Below are positions 17,647 through 26,368 of a stretch of DNA of 33,717 nucleotides, piece by piece. The position numbers were made by a program, and so were the translations under genes. The notes under the pieces were generated by a model. The model was not told the DNA's origin. It saw only the letters and a list, made by a program, of their open reading frames with translations, and did no database searches. The DNA lies in the NCBI GenBank assembly GCA_014376355.1, contig JACMRQ010000233.1, positions 1 to 33,717 on the forward strand, given 5' to 3'. The number at the start of each line of letters is the position of its first letter. Within the stretch, counting starts at the first letter, position 1. This stretch comes from Arcicella sp. Lineage in GTDB: Bacteria > Bacteroidota > Bacteroidia > Cytophagales > Spirosomataceae.

Positions 17647-17772
17647 TTATGACTTTAATCTATGTTTTAGATTTTGCAAATTTGCTCCTTGTGTGATTTT
17701 GCAATGCACACAATCTTTATCACATTTACACTTCTTTGGATCGTTTTTGGGGGGTAGTAATTGAGTTTTCAT
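17647..17772 (-). CDS. Small Cys-rich hypothetical protein (41 aa)
   Basis: ATG at 17772: MKTQLLPPKNDPKKCKCDKDCVHCKITQGANLQNLKHRLKS, C-x-C-x3-C-x2-C cluster. The ORF-track extension to 17859 uses a GTG start and looks less plausible. Confidence 0.35.
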   Translation of the reverse strand: MKTQLLPPKNDPKKCKCDKDCVHCKITQGANLQNLKHRLKS

Positions 17773-18034
17773 AGAAAAAAGGGTATTTTTTATGATTAAT
17801 AAATGTTTAATTATTCTGTAAAATCGTTGTTGTTGGCGAGGCTTGTTACATTTTTGCACCTTTTTATTGGCTCAAGGGAACTCAAAGCCGATAAAAGTAT
17901 TTTTTAATCCTAAGAAAATAATAATATCCACCAGCGATAATTATAAAATTATATTTCTACAAAATTGAAAGATTTCTGAGATAATTACTAAGAGAATAGT
18001 CAGGGAAGAGAGGGCAATTTATCAGTTCAAAGGC

Positions 18035-18046
18035 TGATGAAAATCA
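18035..18046 (+). promoter_or_regulatory. FNR/CRP-like box TGAT-GAAA-ATCA upstream of usp copy 2
   Basis: Perfect TGAT-N4-ATCA dyad, context GCTGATGAAAATCATGTTTA. A -7-like GAACTTTG (one mismatch to TAnnTTTG) is at 18070-18077 and the ATG at 18104, a geometry compatible with activation near -41.5. Confidence 0.6.
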
Positions 18047-18103
18047 TGTTTATTTTAAGAAAAATCTAAGAACTTTGTTTTACATATTTTAAATCTTAAT
18101 GTT

Positions 18104-18940
18104 ATGAAAACCATCCTTGTTCCAACTGATTTTAGTAAAAACTCCCTTCATGCTTCTGAATATGCAGGAATGTTGGCAAACCGAATGAATGCAAATGTGG
18201 TGTTTTTAAATACTTACTCGGTGCCAATGGCTTCTGATTATCCATATTCTTACAACATTGACAATTTTTTGATTGTGGGGAAAGAAACTGCTGAAGAGAA
18301 CTTGCAAATTTTTACAAACGATTTTATAGAAAGAACAAAGTTTGATGCTAAAAGAATCGCCCAAATTGTTGAATACGGTTTCGTGGCAGATAAAGTTATT
18401 GATACTGCAAATACTATCAAAGCTGATTTTATTGTGATGGGAACAAAAGGAGCATCCAATATTTTGGATAAATGGCTCGGTACAACGTCCCAAAAAGTAA
18501 CGAAAATGGCTGAATGCCCCGTTTGGATTATTCCTAATAAAGCTGACATTCACTTTCCAAGTAAAGTTTTATATGCGGCTGATTTAAAAGAAGATGAGAT
18601 TGTGGCAACGCATAAAGTTTTGGAAATGATTAAACCATTGGATGCTTTGTGTAAAGTAGTCCATATTCACGATTACTTTGAAGATAATACTAACCGTGAA
18701 GTTCAAAAAAAGGTAAATAATTTGCAAAATGCTTTTGATAATGATGGTGATATTTCTTTTAAAAGTGTGAATGATGGTGACATAATTGATGGGTTAGAAA
18801 ATTATATTAAATCATATAAACCCGATATTTTAGCTTTGAAAATACAACATAAATCATTTTGGAGTAAGATTTTTGATGCCAGTATTTCAAAGCATTTTTT
18901 GCAACACGCCAATTTACCGATGCTGACTTTTCGGAATTAG
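18104..18940 (+). CDS. Tandem-domain universal stress protein (UspA family), copy 2
   Basis: MKTILVPTDFSKNSLHASEYAGMLANRMNANVVFLNTYS...GTKGASNILDKWLGT...AECPVWIIPN; clearly paralogous to the 12659-13492 product. Confidence 0.93.
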   Translation: MKTILVPTDFSKNSLHASEYAGMLANRMNANVVFLNTYSVPMASDYPYSYNIDNFLIVGKETAEENLQIFTNDFIERTKFDAKRIAQIVEYGFVADKVIDTANTIKADFIVMGTKGASNILDKWLGTTSQKVTKMAECPVWIIPNKADIHFPSKVLYAADLKEDEIVATHKVLEMIKPLDALCKVVHIHDYFEDNTNREVQKKVNNLQNAFDNDGDISFKSVNDGDIIDGLENYIKSYKPDILALKIQHKSFWSKIFDASISKHFLQHANLPMLTFRN

Positions 18941-19029
18941 TACCGCACTAAAATAAGAGATTTTATTATATTTTGTATTTTTGTGGTATGAATTTATAAA
19001 AACATTTCACAGTAGTCCAAGAATTTTGA

Positions 19030-19430
19030 GTAAAAGGTAGCTGTTTAAACGAATTAAGCGATATTTTGATTATCGTTTTGCTTGGGACATTAGCGGATTG
19101 TATAAATTTTCCAGAAATTGAAGATTATGTCAAAGATAAATCGGTCTTCCTAATTGAAGAGTTAGGCTTACTGTTACTTTCAGGAATTCCTTCCGAAGAT
19201 ACACTAAGTGGTGTTGTACGATTTCTGAAATCCTCAGAATTAGAGAAAAGTTTACGTTCAGCATTTAAGGAAATATTTGAAACCGTTGGGCGTAAACACA
19301 TTAGGATTGAAGGGAAGTAAATGATAGGAATCTTTTGGCAAAAAAATACGTAACTGTTCAAGTTGTAAGTGCTTCATTATCACAATAGAGTATAAGTTTT
19401 GGACAAGTAATAGGTAGACAAAAAATCTGA
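19030..19430 (+). pseudogene. ISAs1-family transposase remnant
   Basis: Frame through 19066-19320 reads ELSDILIIVLLGTLADCINFPEIEDYVKDKSVFLIEELGLLLLSGIPSEDTLSGVVRFLKSSELEKSLRSAFKEIFETVGRKHIRIEGK (ISAs1/DDE_Tnp_1-associated N-terminus). After a stop and frameshift another frame reads VTVQVVSASLSQ*SISFGQVIG, like the next ISAs1 block. No catalytic C-terminus seen. Confidence 0.7.
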
Positions 19431-19595
19431 TGTAAATTATATTCAAACATTTGCATGAACCATATAAATTGTTGCGCTTCACTGGCGAAATAGAGTGATT
19501 TGGGGAAATGAAAACTTGTTATCTTAGGATTATAGTGCTGAGCGAATTAGAATAGCGAAAAGACCAGAATTAGTTAAATATGACAATAAAATGTC

Positions 19596-20150
19596 TCAAA
19601 AAGAAGGTCTGGTTGCCTTAGCAAAACAACTCATCCAATATTTACTAAATAAGTTGTCTTCTTTAATTCCTTTGGAAGAGGATGAGTGAATAAAAAGTAG
19701 CTCTTTATCATTTTTAAATTCTGTAATCATACCAGCATGATTTATTGAAGAAGTTCCTCCTTTATTGGTGACAAAGAATACCCAATCACCCGCTCGAAGT
19801 TCATCGATGGGTATTTCTTTACCAACTTCCGATTGTTGCCATGAAATTCTTGGAATTTTAAAGCCATATTGTCCGTAAACGCAAAAAAGTAAACCAGAAC
19901 AATCCATGCCATTACCATCAGTTCCACCTAAACGGTAGGGTACACCGGTATAGGAACGTGCCAAAGAAACCATTTCATTAATGGTTTTTGAATTGTAATT
20001 ACGTTGATAAGATTTTGATGATAAGATTTTAATTGAAGATGAAGAATTATCATTTTCCCGACGACGAAAATGCCGACATGAATCCAAAAATGCAAGTAGT
20101 AAAAGAAGTATCATCACCCTTAACAGGGTATAGGAAGAGATTTCTTTCAT
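19596..20150 (-). CDS. NlpC/P60-family cell-wall endopeptidase, lipoprotein
   Basis: LLLLLAFLDSCRH lipobox; YTGVPYRLGGTDGNGMDCSGLLFCVYGQYGFKIPRISWQQSEVGKEIPIDELRAGDWVFFV...NHAGMIT catalytic Cys/His motifs. Confidence 0.92.
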   Translation of the reverse strand: MKEISSYTLLRVMILLLLLAFLDSCRHFRRRENDNSSSSIKILSSKSYQRNYNSKTINEMVSLARSYTGVPYRLGGTDGNGMDCSGLLFCVYGQYGFKIPRISWQQSEVGKEIPIDELRAGDWVFFVTNKGGTSSINHAGMITEFKNDKELLFIHSSSSKGIKEDNLFSKYWMSCFAKATRPSF

Positions 20151-20221
20151 TTAATTTTTATTAAGGACAATTAGTAAGTACAATCCAAAGATAAACGATT
20201 TTTTGTTGATAGGATTATATT

Positions 20222-20737
20222 TTACGAATTTTTTAGAATTCTTATCGTTACCAAAAGTTGTCCAACGTGGCGTTGAGTATGTTCGGCAGCATGAAACAAT
20301 AATCCTAATTGATTGCTTGGAATTTGTTTTCTGCCAACACCTCTAAATTCTAAAAGAGTTTTTTCTTCTGTATTTTTTAATTGAGTAAGTGCTTTGTTGA
20401 CTTGATTGTTGAAACGAGTAAGTAAACCTTTAACAGTCAAATATTGGGTACTATCCGATTCTAAAGCTAATTGTTCTAACTGGTCTTCATTCAATATTTG
20501 ATTATTGGCATAAGTAAATATTCTATCCAATACGCCAGAAAGGTGCTGTAAATGAAATGCCACGGAAGCAACTCCACTGGGTCTCTCCCAAATTAATGCA
20601 TCAGGGAAATCAATCATCATAAGATTTACTTCCTCACGAGCTTGGAGGATTGCATGAGCAATGGGTTGAAGTAATGGAATAAGTCCTGCTATGGGACCAC
20701 GCATCCATACTTCAAGATTTTGGGTTGGTTTATTCAT
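20222..20737 (-). CDS. DinB-family protein
   Basis: VASVAFHLQHLSGVLDRIFTYA... and LLFHAAEHTQRHVGQLLVTIRIL: DinB/YfiT-like helical bundle with metal-ligand histidines. Confidence 0.8.
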   Translation of the reverse strand: MNKPTQNLEVWMRGPIAGLIPLLQPIAHAILQAREEVNLMMIDFPDALIWERPSGVASVAFHLQHLSGVLDRIFTYANNQILNEDQLEQLALESDSTQYLTVKGLLTRFNNQVNKALTQLKNTEEKTLLEFRGVGRKQIPSNQLGLLFHAAEHTQRHVGQLLVTIRILKNS

Positions 20738-20948
20738 AGGTTAGAAGGAGTTTATTCTGCAAAAAAATATAAATGTTATCAAAAATATCATTCAATTTTA
20801 GATTCATCGTTTCAATCGAAATTTCATGGTTTTTGTGGCTGTAATTTATATTAATTTATAATATTGAATAATCTGTTTTCTGAAATAGTTTATAACTTTA
20901 TCCAATTCACTCATAAATAATACTTCATGAAGTGAACATTTGGTATGT

Positions 20949-20998
20949 GGAACAAATTAGTCGTGCTGTCATTTTTATTTGACTGACTAATTTGTCCC
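20949..20998. terminator. Long inverted repeat downstream of the OYE gene, probable terminator
   Basis: GGAACAAATTAGTC (20949-20962) / GACTAATTTGTCCC (20985-20998), 13/14 paired. Confidence 0.5.
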
Positions 20999-21044
20999 AA
21001 ACATTATTATTTAAAACTAGTTTTTGATTCTACAAAAAATTAGG

Positions 21045-22121
21045 TTATTTTTTGGTACGTTTCGCTCGATCATATTGTTTTGCCCATTTAGTATCACAAC
21101 CCAATTCATAAGCTGCATGAAGAGGGAAATAAGGGTCTCTAAGCATTTCTCTCGCTAAAAGAACTAAATCTGCTTTACCCGAAGTAATAATCTCATTGGC
21201 TTGTTCTGGAGAAACTATCATACCAACGGCTCCTGTTTTTATTCCAGCTTTTTCTCGGATACTTTCCGCAAAAGGCACTTGATAACCAAAGCCAACAGGA
21301 ATTGCTTCTGGGGGCGTAAGTCCACCTGAGGAACAATCAATCACATCAACTCCTCTATCTTTTAAGATTATTGATAGTCGAACCGAATCATCAATTGTCC
21401 AACCATTTTCAAGCCAATCAGACGCAGAAATTCTCACAAAAAGAGGAAGGTTTTCCGGAATAATCGTACGTACTTCATCAGTAATCTGCAATAAAAGTTT
21501 TATTCTATTTTCAAAACTACCTCCATATTCATCAGTCCTTTTGTTAAATAAAGGTGATAAGAATTCGTGAACCAAATAACCATGAGCTCCGTGAATTTCT
21601 ATGACTTTAAATCCCGCTTCTAAAGCTCTTTTAGTCGCATTTTTAAAATCAGTAATTACTTGCTGAATACCTGCTAAGGTAATCACTGATGAGTATGATT
21701 GATTATCTTCAAGGAGAGTTTTACTTGGTGAAAAAACTTCCCAACCGCCATCTTCGGGTGTAACATAACTTCGACCGTTCCAAGGTTCTTGCGAACTCGC
21801 TTTGTAACCTGCATGAGCCAATTGAATGCCAGCAATTGAATTATTTTGATGAATAAAATCGGTTATTTTTTTTAAATGAACAATATGCTCATCTTTCCAA
21901 ATACCCAAATCAGAGGGTGAAATCCGTCCTTCGGGTGATACAGCAGCAGCTTCTGTAAATATCAAAGCGGCTCCACCAACTGCACGACTGCCCAAATGGA
22001 CAAAATGCCAATCATTTGAAAAACCATCTTCTGAGGAATATTGACACATTGGAGAAACTACTATACGATTTTTAAGGGTAATATCTCGTAAACTTAAAGG
22101 AGAAAATAAATTGGAATTCAT
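21045..22121 (-). CDS. NADH:flavin oxidoreductase, Old Yellow Enzyme family (YqjM/NamA-like)
   Basis: MNSNLFSPLSLRDITLKNRIVVSPMCQYSSEDGFSNDWHFVHLGSRAVGGAALIFTEAAAVSPEGRIS...EIHGAHGYLVHEFLSPLFNKRTDEYGGSFENR. Confidence 0.93.
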   Translation of the reverse strand: MNSNLFSPLSLRDITLKNRIVVSPMCQYSSEDGFSNDWHFVHLGSRAVGGAALIFTEAAAVSPEGRISPSDLGIWKDEHIVHLKKITDFIHQNNSIAGIQLAHAGYKASSQEPWNGRSYVTPEDGGWEVFSPSKTLLEDNQSYSSVITLAGIQQVITDFKNATKRALEAGFKVIEIHGAHGYLVHEFLSPLFNKRTDEYGGSFENRIKLLLQITDEVRTIIPENLPLFVRISASDWLENGWTIDDSVRLSIILKDRGVDVIDCSSGGLTPPEAIPVGFGYQVPFAESIREKAGIKTGAVGMIVSPEQANEIITSGKADLVLLAREMLRDPYFPLHAAYELGCDTKWAKQYDRAKRTKK

Positions 22122-22169
22122 AACTTATATAATTGTTTAATTTTTATTAGCAACAATCGAATTGCGAAT

Positions 22170-23096
22170 TTAGTTTTGATTCACAATTTTTGTTCTATTG
22201 GCAGAAGTAATCAAAACGACAGCACTAATAATTATTCCACCTGCTAAAAGCATTAAGGGATGCAAATGCTCATTGGCAAAAGCGGCACCCAAAATCATAG
22301 CAACCAAGGGGTTTACATACGTATAAGTAGCCACGAGCGTAGGAGGTGCAACTTTTGATAACCAACTGAAAACCAAAAATCCAACTACTGAACCAAAGGT
22401 TAATAAATAAACAAAAGCTCCGATCGCTTTTGTGGTTATATTTTCAACTTGAAAGGTATCAAATTCACCAATTAAACCACTCAAAATTAAAGATAAACTT
22501 CCTCCAACCAACATTTGCATTCCTGCAATTTGTGAAGCGTGATAATTATTAATATTTGAATTTTTAACCATTACCACTCCTATATTCCAACCTAAAACAG
22601 CCAAGGAAAGAAAGAAAATTCCTACAAAATAATACTGTTCACTTCCTTTGAGAGCCAATGATTTTAAACTCATCAAAATACTAACCCCAACCACTCCTAA
22701 GAATGCTCCGATGATGACTTTTTGTTTTGGTTTTTCATTATTCCATACCCAAAGTAAAGCAATCAACATGACTGGTCCAGAGGCAGAAAATAAGGCTGAA
22801 TAGCTCGACGGAATCCATTTGGCCGCATTTGTTGTAAGTCCATTGCCAATGGTAAGCATAAAAAAACCAGATACCGCCGTAGTTATTAACATCTGGCGAC
22901 TTGGCTTTTGGTATTTTTTTGAAAGAATTGCGAAAGTAAAAAGAATCGACCCTGCAAAAAAGTTTCGTAAACCCGAAACCATAAAAGGAGGCACACTTTC
23001 AACGACAAAACGAATTCCAAGATAAGTAGAACCCCAAATTAAATAAAGGGTTATTAGCCCCGCCCAAATTTTTAATGGTTGATTTTGATTATTCAT
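22170..23096 (-). CDS. EamA/DMT-family transporter
   Basis: Ten-TM hydrophobic protein, MNNQNQPLKIWAGLITLYLIWGSTYLGIRFVVESVPPFMVSGLRNFFAG... ATG at 23096; the 23132 ORF-track start is TTG and overlaps an inverted repeat. Confidence 0.92.
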   Translation of the reverse strand: MNNQNQPLKIWAGLITLYLIWGSTYLGIRFVVESVPPFMVSGLRNFFAGSILFTFAILSKKYQKPSRQMLITTAVSGFFMLTIGNGLTTNAAKWIPSSYSALFSASGPVMLIALLWVWNNEKPKQKVIIGAFLGVVGVSILMSLKSLALKGSEQYYFVGIFFLSLAVLGWNIGVVMVKNSNINNYHASQIAGMQMLVGGSLSLILSGLIGEFDTFQVENITTKAIGAFVYLLTFGSVVGFLVFSWLSKVAPPTLVATYTYVNPLVAMILGAAFANEHLHPLMLLAGGIIISAVVLITSANRTKIVNQN

Positions 23097-23108
23097 ATAT
23101 TTTAATTT

Positions 23109-23180
23109 TAGTGGGCAGTTAAGCGTAGGCAATAGAATATATCAATATTTCTAAAATAATTTATTGCCAAATGCCCACTA
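23109..23180 (-). promoter_or_regulatory. Nested inverted repeats forming a structured 5' leader of the EamA gene
   Basis: TAGTGGGCA (23109-23117)/TGCCCACTA (23172-23180), perfect 9 bp; inner GGCAATA (23128-23134)/TATTGCC (23162-23168), perfect 7 bp. No T-run follows on the minus strand; the ATG starts about 13 nt after the outer stem. Confidence 0.5.
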
Positions 23181-23200
23181 ATGACTGTTTACTCAACAAC

Positions 23201-24178
23201 TCAATCTATTCCCCAAATTAGTTTATCTATTACTTTTTCGTCAAAAAACTTTTGAGCAACCACACCAGCTTGTTTCAATAAAATATCCATTTTGGGATAA
23301 TCATTTCCTAAAACTCTATAAGCTTCGTTCATTGCTTCTTCATCTTTCAAAAAAGCGATTTCTTGAAAGGCATTTTTCAGAGCCGTGATTTTTAAACCTT
23401 TATCTTTCAATTTACCTAATTCGGAAATCATCCAACTCAAAGCCAGAAAATGGCATTTTTCTAAAAGTAAATGGTGTTTTATAGTTGAGGAAACGGGCAA
23501 ATTATTGAAAGGCGAAGAAACTATCTCTTCTATCAAATATTTTTTTAAATTTTTTAAATCGGCTTCGTTTTCGTGCAATTGAATTGCACCTTGAAAAGCC
23601 TGTGGATAAATACTTAACCATCTCAATTTTCGCCTTAATTCATGAACTTGAGTTTCTACATTTTTAAATTCAAAAGTGGTTTCACTAACAAATTCATTAA
23701 TTTTTTTAATTTGTTTATGGTAATATTTTTCAATATTAGCAATTTCATCTTCTTGATTTTGCCATTTTGAGTTGGTCAAACCCTCGTTAATTTTTCTTAA
23801 AGTTTTGCCGTTAGTCCATCCTTTTTTTATTAGTAAATCATTAAAAAGTATAATCTTTTCTCTGGTTTTGCTTTCCAAATGATTTTTAACAGTCATAGGT
23901 ATTTTAACATCGGCATGAAATTCTCTTAGAAAAGCAGCGTAATAATCAATTGCTCCTAAAACATCTTCAATTTCCTTAAAGCGTACATTTATTTCAGTAA
24001 AAAATGCTTTATCATGGAATTGAGAATACATTTTTGATAGACTTTCCAACATAAACATTGGGGTTCTTAAGTCGTGGAGAAACAACCATAAGGCAGGATT
24101 TTCTTGTGATTGAGCTTCTGATAGAAGAGCATTTACTTTATTTAATTGATAGTCGAATCTGGCTTTGCCTTGTTTCAT
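23201..24178 (-). CDS. CHAD-domain-like protein
   Basis: MKQGKARFDYQLNKVNALLSEAQSQENPALWLFLHDLRTPMFML... and later VETQVHELRRKLRWLSIYPQAFQGAIQL: helical, His/Arg/Lys-rich repeats of CHAD type, divergent. ATG at 24178 preferred over TTG at 24271. Confidence 0.55.
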   Translation of the reverse strand: MKQGKARFDYQLNKVNALLSEAQSQENPALWLFLHDLRTPMFMLESLSKMYSQFHDKAFFTEINVRFKEIEDVLGAIDYYAAFLREFHADVKIPMTVKNHLESKTREKIILFNDLLIKKGWTNGKTLRKINEGLTNSKWQNQEDEIANIEKYYHKQIKKINEFVSETTFEFKNVETQVHELRRKLRWLSIYPQAFQGAIQLHENEADLKNLKKYLIEEIVSSPFNNLPVSSTIKHHLLLEKCHFLALSWMISELGKLKDKGLKITALKNAFQEIAFLKDEEAMNEAYRVLGNDYPKMDILLKQAGVVAQKFFDEKVIDKLIWGID

Positions 24179-24230
24179 TTTATTAAGTTTTTCATTGGTT
24201 TGTAAAAGTATGGAATAATTTAACAAACAA

Positions 24231-24268
24231 AAAACAGGCAACAGATGTTGGATTCTATTGCCTGTTTT
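24231..24268 (-). terminator. Intrinsic terminator downstream of yidC
   Basis: AAAACAGGCAA (24231-24241) / TTGCCTGTTTT (24258-24268), perfect 11-bp stem, T-rich on the minus strand. Confidence 0.8.
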
Positions 24269-24286
24269 CAAATGATTATCTCTATT

Positions 24287-26149
24287 TTATTTCTTCTTTT
24301 TCTTCGTATCTATCGCAGGCTGAGTTTTTTGAGCTTCCTCTACAGCTTTCATTTGCTTTGAAATATATTCCGAAAAACGTGACTTTTTGGCACCACCACC
24401 CGCTGCAATTTTCTTGCGATTATCATCCAAAATATTCTTAATTTTATCTTCATCCACAAATTTACGAATTCCAATTTGCTGACCAATCGTTACAATATTT
24501 GAGATAAAGTAATAGAAACTCATTCCTGCTGGTAAAGAATTCATAACAAACATAAAAATTACGGGCGTGATGTACGCCATTTTCTTCATGTCGATTGGTT
24601 GTCCTGTTTGGTCTGGTGTATTTTGATTATTATAATATCCGTAGGCAATACTTGAAACCGTCATTAATAAAGTAAATAAACTGACGTGGTTTCCGTATAA
24701 AGGAATCATAAACGGTAAAGTTGCAATAGAGTCAAACGTTGAAAGGTCATTTGCCCATAAAAACGATTGCTGACGAAGATTAATTAAATTGGGAAACAAC
24801 ATGAAAACTGCCATCAAAACAGGCATAGTTGCCACCACAGGCACACAACCACTCAAAGGACTTACGCCAACTTCGCCGTATAATTTCATTTGCGCTTGTT
24901 GTTGCTTCGCTGGATCGTCACCAATTTTTTCTTTTATAGCATTCAATTCAGGCTGTAGAATTCTCATTTTCGCCATACTTACATACGATTTATAAGTAAG
25001 TGGTAATAGGGCAAATTTGATAATTAAAACCAAAGCAATAATCAATAAACCGTAGTTAGAAAAAATCTTTTCCAACACATTAAACAAAGGCACAAAAACG
25101 TAGCGAGTGATTGGCAAAAAGATGTCATAACTCAACTTTACATTCTTGCCAAAACCTGGGGCAACATTTTTGATAATATTGTAATCATTTGGTCCAAAAT
25201 ACCACTGAAAATTTCCTTTTCCTGCTTTTATTCCCGCCAAATTCAAATCCATGTTTGCACGGAGCGTTTTGATATTTACCGAATCCTGTTCATTGGCAGT
25301 TCCTATAACTTCTGCTTTTAGAATTGGGTCGTTTTTAGTGATAAAACTTGACAAAAAGTATTTTTTCTTAAACGCTACCCATTTCAGCGGTTGGTCTAAT
25401 TTTGCATCATTTGAACCAGTTGGAGATTCCGATAATTGGTCAAAATTCTCTCCATCATTAATCAAATAATTTACCGTTGCTTTACGGTTTTCAGTTAAGT
25501 CTTTCTCCGTTGGCCGAACATTCTCAACCCAATTCATTTTAACAGATTCATTTTTAAGAATACCATCTAAACCTGTCAATTTTAAATCATTGTCCAATAA
25601 AAAACCTGCACCAGCTAAAGTGTAAGTTTGCTCAACTGACTGACCATTAGCTAATTGTATCTTGAAAACTACTTTTTCTGATTTTCCATCTGCAACCATT
25701 CCTCCGACTGAATTGGTATTGAAATACAATTTATTCAAATCAACATTTCCTTTAGTTGTCGGTAAATCAAGTGAAATTTTATCGAAATCTTGATCAAAAA
25801 TTATTAACGGTTCTTTTTTGTTTGTTGCAAAAGAATGATAGGTTTCATAATTTTTTAATAAAACCTGTTTCACTCGTCCACCCTGTGAGGTGAAAGTGAT
25901 TTTAATGTCTTTATTTTCCAAAACTACATCCTTGCTGGTTCCTACAGCAGCCGATGCAAAATCTCCAGCAGCAGTTTTTGCGGTATTAGAATCAAGTGTG
26001 ATAACTCTTTGAGGGGTGACAGTGGCTTGGGTTGTTTTGGGTTTTTGTTGTGATTTCTCTGGGTCAATCTTTGGGGCAAAGAAAAATTGATAACCAAGCA
26101 ACATTGCCATTATCAATACTAAACCCGTGATTTGATTTTTATCCATCAT
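24287..26149 (-). CDS. yidC: Membrane protein insertase YidC
   Basis: MMDKNQITGLVLIMAMLLGYQFFFAPK...; large periplasmic domain; YGLLIIALVLIIKFALLPLTYKSYVSMAKMRILQPELNAIKEKIGDDPAKQQQAQMKLYGEVGVSPLSGCVPVVATMPVLMAVF. Confidence 0.98.
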   Translation of the reverse strand: MMDKNQITGLVLIMAMLLGYQFFFAPKIDPEKSQQKPKTTQATVTPQRVITLDSNTAKTAAGDFASAAVGTSKDVVLENKDIKITFTSQGGRVKQVLLKNYETYHSFATNKKEPLIIFDQDFDKISLDLPTTKGNVDLNKLYFNTNSVGGMVADGKSEKVVFKIQLANGQSVEQTYTLAGAGFLLDNDLKLTGLDGILKNESVKMNWVENVRPTEKDLTENRKATVNYLINDGENFDQLSESPTGSNDAKLDQPLKWVAFKKKYFLSSFITKNDPILKAEVIGTANEQDSVNIKTLRANMDLNLAGIKAGKGNFQWYFGPNDYNIIKNVAPGFGKNVKLSYDIFLPITRYVFVPLFNVLEKIFSNYGLLIIALVLIIKFALLPLTYKSYVSMAKMRILQPELNAIKEKIGDDPAKQQQAQMKLYGEVGVSPLSGCVPVVATMPVLMAVFMLFPNLINLRQQSFLWANDLSTFDSIATLPFMIPLYGNHVSLFTLLMTVSSIAYGYYNNQNTPDQTGQPIDMKKMAYITPVIFMFVMNSLPAGMSFYYFISNIVTIGQQIGIRKFVDEDKIKNILDDNRKKIAAGGGAKKSRFSEYISKQMKAVEEAQKTQPAIDTKKKKK

Positions 26150-26313
26150 TATTTCTCGTACATTTTTGAGTTTATCGCTCGCTTTTAAATTAATTTTCTA
26201 TTAGTTTTCATCTAAGATGCAAAATTACTAAGACTTATCCGTATTTGGTAATGGATTAAAGTTAATTGTGATTAATGGTTGAATTGCTTCGTATTTTGGA
26301 TACTTAAAAATTA

Positions 26314-26345
26314 AAAAGAGAACTCTACTAATAGAGTTCTCTTTT
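26314..26345. terminator. Intrinsic terminator downstream of the TonB-dependent receptor gene
   Basis: AAAAGAGAACTCTA-CTAA-TAGAGTTCTCTTTT, perfect 14-bp stem. Confidence 0.85.
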
Positions 26346-26368
26346 AACAATAAATCTATTTGAAACGA

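Noticed and set aside
19258-19482. 74-aa minus-strand ORF
   Set aside because: Antisense to the ISAs1 remnant; no independent support.
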